25,237 bases of DNA from Gnetum montanum (Eukaryota > Streptophyta > Gnetopsida > Gnetales > Gnetaceae): NCBI GenBank assembly GCA_015680685.1, contig MNCI01035354.1, positions 51,722 through 76,958 of the forward strand, read 5' to 3'. The notes under the pieces are model-generated. The model saw only the letters and a list, made by a program, of their open reading frames with translations, made no database searches and had not been told where the DNA came from. This document shows positions 19,530 to 25,237 of this stretch, piece by piece (positions within the stretch are counted from its first letter, which is position 1; each line of letters starts with the position of its first letter). A program made the translations under genes and the position numbers.

Positions 19530-19989
19530 GGTACTCAAATTCTTATTATGTGACCATACAAGGTGCTATTTCCTTGTCTCATGATATCAATCAAGTAAGA
19601 AGTATCATGAATTGGTATATTCAAATATGGATAATGAAAAGAAACCTTATATCTAGGAAATCTTGAAGGATTGAATGATTATACCTATTTTGATATGCTT
19701 TTCTTGGTTTATTGAAGTAGCTTGATGTGGTGGATTTAAAACCATGTCAACTCTTGTCATTTGGGCTTCTTCCTTGTTCAAGCATGTGAGCTAATGATAC
19801 CTTCCCAAGGAAAAAATTCTTAGCAAATTATTTCCCCATTTTTGGTATTTATCCTTAAAGATGCTTTTTATTTCTTTTTTATCACTAGCTTGATCATTGA
19901 ATTTTCATAATAATGATGTGGTGAAGTCATCTTCCCTTAATTAACTACACTCTTTTCATGAGATTTTTCATGTGAGGTCTTGAAAACTT
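19530..19989. other. Non-coding flank downstream of copy B
   Basis: AT-rich sequence without recognisable coding or RNA features. An open frame running out of the LTR to 19666 is a by-product of the insertion. Confidence 0.45.
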
Positions 19990-20350
19990 ACTTCTTCACA
20001 CATCCATTTTTTGAACCATTAGAAGCATTTTGCTAAAGCATCTCTAATAGACCCCTCTTTCAGACCATCAAAAGTGTTTCCCTAAAATTCCTCTAATAAT
20101 CCCATCTTGAAACCATCAGAAGTGTTCCAAGAAAACACCTCTCATAGTCTAGTAGAGGTATCCTCTAGAAATGCCTCTAGTAGGAAATTCAATGCATTTC
20201 TAAAGAACACATTTATAGGGCCATTAAAGGAATTTTTATGAAACTACTCAATCCATTTGAAGCATTTCTAGAGAATGCCTTTAGTAAATTAAAAAAGTCA
20301 TTTTCCTAAAATGTTTCTAAATAGTCTTTTTTTATTATTATTATAAGCAT

Positions 20351-20387
20351 GCACCACAAAAATGCTTCCATAGACATTTAGTGGTGC
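20351..20387. repeat. Inverted repeat GCACCAC...GTGGTGC
   Basis: Perfect 7-base arms at 20351-20357 and 20381-20387, with further pairing of AAATG and CATTT inside. It is one of the fold-back units of the array at 19990-20500. Confidence 0.7.
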
Positions 20388-20406
20388 AATCATTATAGGT
20401 TCTCTA

Positions 20407-20444
20407 CAAAAAATATCTCTAATGGTCATTAGAGATATTTTTTG
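20407..20444. repeat. Perfect 18-base inverted repeat with 2-base loop
   Basis: CAAAAAATATCTCTAATG at 20407-20424 is followed by GT and then its exact reverse complement at 20427-20444. It is the best preserved palindrome in an otherwise decayed array. Single strands or RNA would form a very tight hairpin. Confidence 0.9.
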
Positions 20445-20500
20445 ATAGTAAAAGTATTTTTTCAAAAATGCCTCTATTACCTAAATTTCTTATAGTACAT

Positions 20501-20779
20501 GATACTAAATGCTAAATTTAGGAGTTAGATACTTCCAATATTCCTTTCTATTGACTTAAAGATCAAAACTCCATGACATGTTGAGGATAACTTTAAAATA
20601 TAGTTTTGTTTTCTTCCATTATGTAATAATTATTTACTACAATGATGATGGAGATGAAGTTTTCTCATATGATCATGTGGAGTCCTCCTCAACTCTAATA
20701 TTTTTCTTTTTTCTTTATGATGTTTTTTCTTACATTGTACATTTTCACATTTTGATAAAGTTAATGTGAAAATTGAAAT
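20501..20779. other. AT-rich gap between the two palindrome arrays
   Basis: No supported feature. The frame at 20578-20769 encodes a hydrophobic, aromatic-rich peptide of biased composition, as expected of T-rich non-coding DNA. Confidence 0.4.
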
Positions 20780-22330
20780 TGGGATTTAGTAGCACCCACA
20801 ACTTTTCAACTCTGTCATGTAAGCTATTAGCCTTGATTTGTAGAGCTAAAAGGAGGTCCTACAAAATGGTTTCATGACCCACATCATCATTAGACCATAG
20901 TATCTTATAGAGGAATCTTGTAGAACCAAAATTGGCTCTACAAAATGGTTCTACCTAAGTTAGCTTCATAGGATAAGAAAGATCAAAATTGGCTTTCAAT
21001 GTATATTCTATATGGTACATAAGGTATTGTTGGAGAGAATTTTCTAGAATCAAAAAATGGTTCTATAAGAAAACTGGAAATGTTTCTACATGCCACATCA
21101 TCATCGAGAAAAAGTGATTAAACTAAAACCTTACCCATAGAGCCAAATTTGGTTCTATAAATACATGTGAAATCAACTCTACCAAGTTAGCTTTGGCAAA
21201 AATAGTGATGTACTTAGAGTCAAAATTCAGCCTTGCTAACAAGCTCTTTTTGGTTCTACCACATTAGCACTTGAGAAAGGATTTTGTTCATAGACCTAAA
21301 ATTTGGCTCTACAAAGCAATTGTGAAACAAGCTCTTGCACATTAGCATCTACTATGTTAGCCTTCTCGTAGAGCTAGTTAGTAGAGCAAGGTTTCCATTC
21401 TATGAGCAAACTCTATCACATCAACTCCTTTGTAGAATAAGTTCATAGAACATAAATCCAATCATACAAAGAAGATCACTTATTAGCTCTACTATGTTAG
21501 CATTTGCCAAGTTAGCTTCATCTAAATGAAAACACTTATAGGGTTAAAAAGTGGTTCTATGAAGAAGCTTTGCCATGTAAGCTCCTAAGTTAGCTTATGC
21601 TAGTAGAAATGATATCTAGTTCTAAGAAGAAGCTCAATGAGTGATGTCATAATTCTACCATGTCAACTCTAGAGGGTAAGCATCATTAGTGGAGCTAAAA
21701 TTTAATTTTTCAAGAGAAGCACAAAAATGATTCTACCACATCAACTATGAGGAGAGAACATTGCTTTAGATCTACAAAATAGGCATAGAACAAGCTCTAC
21801 CATGTCAATCTCAAAGTAAAAGCATAACTCATAGAGCCAATTTGTAAAACCAAATATTTGTTTTGTGAGCTTGTGCTAGATCAATTCTGTCATGTCAACA
21901 CCCACCACATTAGCTCATAAGCCAATTCATGAAATTACAAAATTACTCTTGCCACAGTAGCTATTAAGAAGAATAGACTCGTAGAACCAAAATTTAACTC
22001 TAAAAACATAGTTCATTTTCAGCTCCACCACATTAGCATCTACCATGTCAACCTCCTTGTTGAGATGGTTCATAGAACTAGATTTTTGTTCCATGAGCAA
22101 GTTTTGCCAAGTTAACTCTTAACACATTAGCTTTTAGAACCACTTCATGAAGTTAAAATTTAGCTCTACAAACGAATTTAAAAACAATTCAATGAGCCAC
22201 AAAAATCTCAATCAATCCTATAAAAAGGCCAATAAAAAAGAAGATGAAGAAAAGTTAGCTCTACCAAAAAGCTTGAGAAAGTATTCTATCACATTATCTC
22301 CTTTATCATAGACAAACAAAGCTAAGAGTA
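20780..22330. repeat. 1.5-kb degenerate array with TAGAGCCAAATTTGGCTCTA-type palindromic cores
   Basis: A recurring theme of an AGA(A/G)CCAAA(A/T)TTGG(C/T)TCTA core, then ACCACATTAGC or ACCATGTCAACTC, repeats many times with drifting spacing. Clear cores are at 20921-20940 and 21137-21158 (10 of 11 base pairs match in the latter); weaker ones lie near 21291-21311, 21831 and 21980. The CACATTAGC / CATGTCAAC box appears near 21263, 21343, 21657, 21796, 21910, 22030 and 22125. No protein is encoded. It may belong with the array at 19990-20500 as part of one old DNA transposon, or be a separate decayed satellite. Confidence 0.55.
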
Positions 22331-22573
22331 ACATAAAATGGCCATTAAAGTGTGAAGCAATGACTCAATGTTTCCATTAGTTCTAAGGGGAAGAACAAGC
22401 CAAGATTTTTACAAATAAATAGAAAGGTGCAAAAATTGTTTGAGCGAACTAAAACTAAAAGAAAATCATTATCTTAGTACAAATAGGGGTATTTAGATAC
22501 AATAACACTAGTTACTAGGATCATGAATGAAATCACCAAGAAAATTAATGAAACGTGTTTTTGTTTGCTCCAA
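22331..22573. other. Spacer before copy D
   Basis: AT-rich with no recognisable feature. The exact left end of the copy D LTR is uncertain and may extend into this stretch. Confidence 0.35.
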
Positions 22574-23372
22574 TGTCAAGTATGCAACATCGAAGTCGCG
22601 GCATCGCATATGTGACATCAGGGTCTGGATCTGATGTTAGGTATTCAACATCGAGGTTTATACTCTAGCCTATACATATAGTAGCTAGGCTCATATTTTG
22701 AGTTAGTTTTCATTTAGTTTTCAAGTTAGTTTTTAGTCAAAGTAGCAAAGCGCTTGCCATTTATTTTCCTCAGAGTTAGAATATTGTCTAAGTGCCAATA
22801 GAAGGATTCTAAGTGTGTATAGTTCTTTGTTTGAGCACTAATGTACCTAAAGTGCAATAGTGTGATGGGAATAAAATGAACTCGTTTGATAATCCACTGA
22901 GACTAGATTAATATTTCTTTTAATGCACTTTACTTAATCGCATTTCAACTAAGTAAGTTATCTCTAGTAATTAATGAACATAAGCATGACCACTTCAAGA
23001 ATACATATAATACTTTGTAACCTAGCAATAGTAGCACTATATGTGTTCACGAAAGTGGACCAGTTACTTGTGTTAGGCTAGATAGGCAATAAACGAATTA
23101 GATTTTAAATTACTTCACTTTTCATTCTTGTTGTAGGAAATCACATCTATAAACATAAAACAATAAAAAATCATATACCTCAATTACACTTAAACCATAC
23201 CCTTGAGCCTCACAAGTGTAGTTGGAAAGAAAATGAACGTTCTCAACACTCATTTCACCTTATAGTGAAACCAATGTACTAGATAACTATAGGTCCATGG
23301 AATTTGACTAGATCACATGTAACACATTTGTGATTTGTATGGTTGGGCGTAGGGGTACCTCACCACTAATCA
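22574..23372 (+). repeat. Diverged 5' LTR of copy D (left end approximate)
   Basis: The right half is alignable: ATCATATACCTCA, ACTTAAACCATACCC, TTGACTAGATCACATG, GTATGGTTGGGCGTAGGGG and the CACTAATCA end all have counterparts in the 12505 LTR. The U3 shows related but altered boxes (GCAACATCGAAG, GGCATCGCATATGTGACATC, CAACATCGAGG) and a weak TATACATA at about 22671-22678. The length would be near 800 bases. Confidence 0.65.
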
Positions 23373-23373
23373 T

Positions 23374-23391
23374 TGGTGCCATTACCGAGGA
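23374..23391 (+). promoter_or_regulatory. Primer-binding site of copy D (mutated)
   Basis: TGGTGCCATTACCGAGGA directly after the LTR end. It is the tRNA-Asp-type site with four changes, all CpG-type or G-to-A/C-to-T transitions relative to TGGCGCCGTTGCCGGGGA. Confidence 0.75.
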
Positions 23392-23533
23392 CATTTTGGT
23401 TGTTTCATGTAGTATCTAAGACCCAGTGAATAATAATTAAATCATTGGAATGAACTTTAGAGTCATATCCTATCTTATAATACTACAACAACTATTTACA
23501 AGCACATTATGATTTTTATTTCACTAACCAAAA

Positions 23534-25237
23534 ATTTCTTCTTCTCACAGGAGCAATTCTACACCCAATTCTAATAAAGCTTATCCACCAGTGCCTCAAT
23601 AGTATCAAATCGTATATGCTCATCCCAATGAGTATGTACTAAACTTCACCTTCATCCTACACTAGGATGAATTGTTGTGGTAGCGTAACATAGAAGATAA
23701 CATTGTGTTGCCGTCTAATCGATCTATTTCTACAATGCTCCATGACATGCTTATATGATATGGTCTTTTTGAACATCATCTTGAGTACATTATGTAAGAT
23801 ACTAATGCTAGGGATTATCATCCCACCAAGGCACAACACCTACAAGATCAGCAGCTAGCAGAGTGCTATGAATTTTGAAGGAAAAAAGACTTAATGATTC
23901 TCCATTCCTATTGTACCAACAAGCTGGTGGGGAACCATTCTTTGGAGATTCTCCATTCAATGAAACTCATCTCTTTGACTTCAGTGATGGAGGTCAAAAC
24001 AAAAACTTGTAATCCATAATTCACAATCCTAGTTCTGGTAACAAGGGATTCAATAACAAAGAAAGATCCAGATGGGTAAGTCAAGACAGGGATGTAGACA
24101 AAAAGCAAGATTATGATCATGGTTGTGATCATTGAAGAGATGGTAACAGGCATCATGATGGTGTTGGTTCCCCTTCCTCTTTCCCTTCATTATCATCTTC
24201 TTCTTTTGGCTTTGATCATGACCAAAAAAGCTAAGATCATGATGGAGGTGATTGAAATGAACAAAATTATCGATGAGACCAAAACGATCGAGGGGACCAT
24301 TAAGAAAGGAAAGACCAAGGATGTAGAAATTCAAGAGAGGCATATTGTAATGAATGAAGGGGTAGAAAATGATATCATAGGCATGATGATAAAGGCCTCA
24401 ATGAGCCTCTACTTGCTACTCAAAGTATGCTTAATATCCAGAGGCAATACAATTTCCAACAAGGTATGTAAAGGATAGTTGAATCAAAAGGTTAGACATG
24501 AACAATATTCCTCAATTTGAATAAGGATATAACTCTGATCCACAGAACCATATCCAAGATTTTCAAAATGCATATGCCATGTAGAACATAGAAAATAAGT
24601 GGCAAAAACTTAAGTTGTTCCCATGAACACTCATCAAGAAAGCAAAGAACTAGTACTAGTTTGTAGAGCCAGAACCTATCAGATGATGGAGTACCATGAT
24701 GAAATTGTTTAATGATAAATATTAGACATACTCTAAAGTGTCCAAATTGAGAAGTAAAATCCAAGGATGGAAATAAGGAATGCATCAACCCTTGGATGTT
24801 GTCATTGGCTGATACTATTCCTTGATGTATAAATGTCTTGGCCATGGTTATTCTCAGCTGGATCAACTTCACCACATTGTATATGGCCTTTGATCGGAAA
24901 CAAGGAGAACCCTTGGTGTCAATGCCTAGGAGTGACTATCATAACTAAGTGTCCATCAAATGCAATAATTAATTAATTAAGTAGCCAAAGAGGAGGATGA
25001 ACTAAGAAAAAGAGAAAGTGTAGAAGAGTACGACTGTGATCCTTCCATTTGCAAGAGGGAGGATTGATTTTGCAATAGTGAGGACTAGTTCATATTTGAT
25101 GAGGGGGTGAATAAGAAAACCTTATCACTCCAAAACGTTTAGTCTGAACTTACGGCCAAGGTTGATCACTTGTGGAACTCCATGGATAGCAAATTTCAAT
25201 CTATCCTCAAAATTGCTAAAGAGTCCAAAGAATAAGG
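23534..25237 (+). pseudogene. Decayed gag of copy D (truncated by window edge)
   Basis: The start codon appears lost (ATT at 23534 where copies A and B have ATG), but SSSHRSNSTP follows as in copy A. The N-block is readable (QIVYAHPNEYVLNFTFILH) with several stops, then NIVLPSNRS. The linker is at about 24100-24330. The gag core, from about 24495, reads LDMNNIPQFE, SDPQNHIQDFQNAYAM, NIENKWQKLKLFP, with a stop every few tens of codons, then LDVVIG*YYSLMYKCLGHGY and VAKEEDELRKRESVEEYDCD to the end. It is far more broken than copy B, so it is an older relic. Confidence 0.78.

Larger units (their letters stand above)
19990..20500. repeat. Array of quasi-palindromic AGAGG(C/T)ATTTCTAGA-type units, possibly a CACTA transposon end
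   Basis: Roughly ten degenerate units of 35-48 bases. Typical pieces are GAAGTGTT..AAAACACCTCT, CTAGTAGAGGTATCC, AAATGCCTCTAGTAG and GCATTTCTAGAGAATGCC. Many units fold on themselves. At the right edge, TTTCTTATAGTA (20489-20500) resembles TTTCTTGTAGTG, the 3' terminus of CACTA DNA transposons, with two transition changes. Subterminal repeats in both orientations next to such a terminus are known for CACTA elements. The opposite end and a 3-base target duplication were not found, so the assignment is tentative. Confidence 0.45.
22574..25237 (+). mobile_element. Partial, strongly decayed LTR retrotransposon, copy D (5' LTR, PBS, gag)
   Basis: It has the same order as copy B: LTR-like region ending GGGGTACCTCACCACTAATCA (23352-23372), PBS, gag N-block, low-complexity linker, gag core and C-terminal part, running off the right edge. 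It is more diverged from copies A and B than those are from each other. The left LTR boundary near 22574 is a guess from motif alignment. Whether pol follows is outside the window. Confidence 0.75.

Noticed and set aside
23657-24156. Minus-strand open frames over copy D
   Set aside because: Antisense shadows of the decayed gag.
24492-24875. 127-residue minus-strand frame at the right end
   Set aside because: Antisense of the gag core of copy D, whose sense strand aligns with copies A and B.
1-25237. tRNA, rRNA or CRISPR arrays
   Set aside because: No cloverleaf-like A/B boxes, rRNA cores or regular direct-repeat/spacer arrays were seen. The tRNA-like strings are the primer-binding sites only.

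Overview
The window looks like nuclear DNA from a seed plant with a large, transposon-rich genome. A gymnosperm such as a conifer is my best guess. That rests on the style of the receptor-kinase gene, the old degenerate retrotransposon copies and the long AT-rich gene-poor spacers; it is inference, not a species call. I see no intact protein-coding gene, no tRNA or rRNA, and no bacterial or organellar features.

Layout: 1-2192 is the 5' part of an LTR retrotransposon on the minus strand (copy A: gag remnants, primer-binding site, 931-base LTR), cut by the window edge. 2193-4162 is non-coding spacer with small repeats. 4163-8086 is a leucine-rich-repeat receptor kinase gene, recognisable from signal peptide to kinase C-terminus but broken by two stop codons, three frameshifts and a damaged splice donor, so a pseudogene. 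8423-8900 holds three short exon-like blocks of an unidentified gene. 8905-12504 is non-coding, with an unusual array of GGATGTCC/GGACATCC motifs at 10817-11122.

12505-19529 is a complete but old LTR element of the same family (copy B): two LTRs of 829 and 842 bases, a tRNA-Asp-type primer-binding site, a decayed gag with zinc knuckle, an aspartic protease, then about 2 kb without reverse transcriptase, RNase H or integrase, and a purine-rich tract before the 3' LTR. It is a gag-protease-only, non-autonomous element. 19990-20500 and 20780-22330 are two arrays of degenerate quasi-palindromic units, possibly the ends of an old DNA transposon. 22574-25237 is a third, much more decayed family member (copy D), cut by the right window edge.

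The retrotransposon copies share one plan: a U3 rich in GATATCGC-like motifs (A, B/C), a TATAAATA box, an LTR ending in CACTCATCA or close to it, the primer-binding site, and a gag whose N-terminal block is recognisable in all three copies. They are best read as one Gypsy-type family, probably mobilised by proteins from an autonomous partner not present here. The receptor kinase would have acted at the plasma membrane when intact; nothing in the window links it functionally to the transposons.
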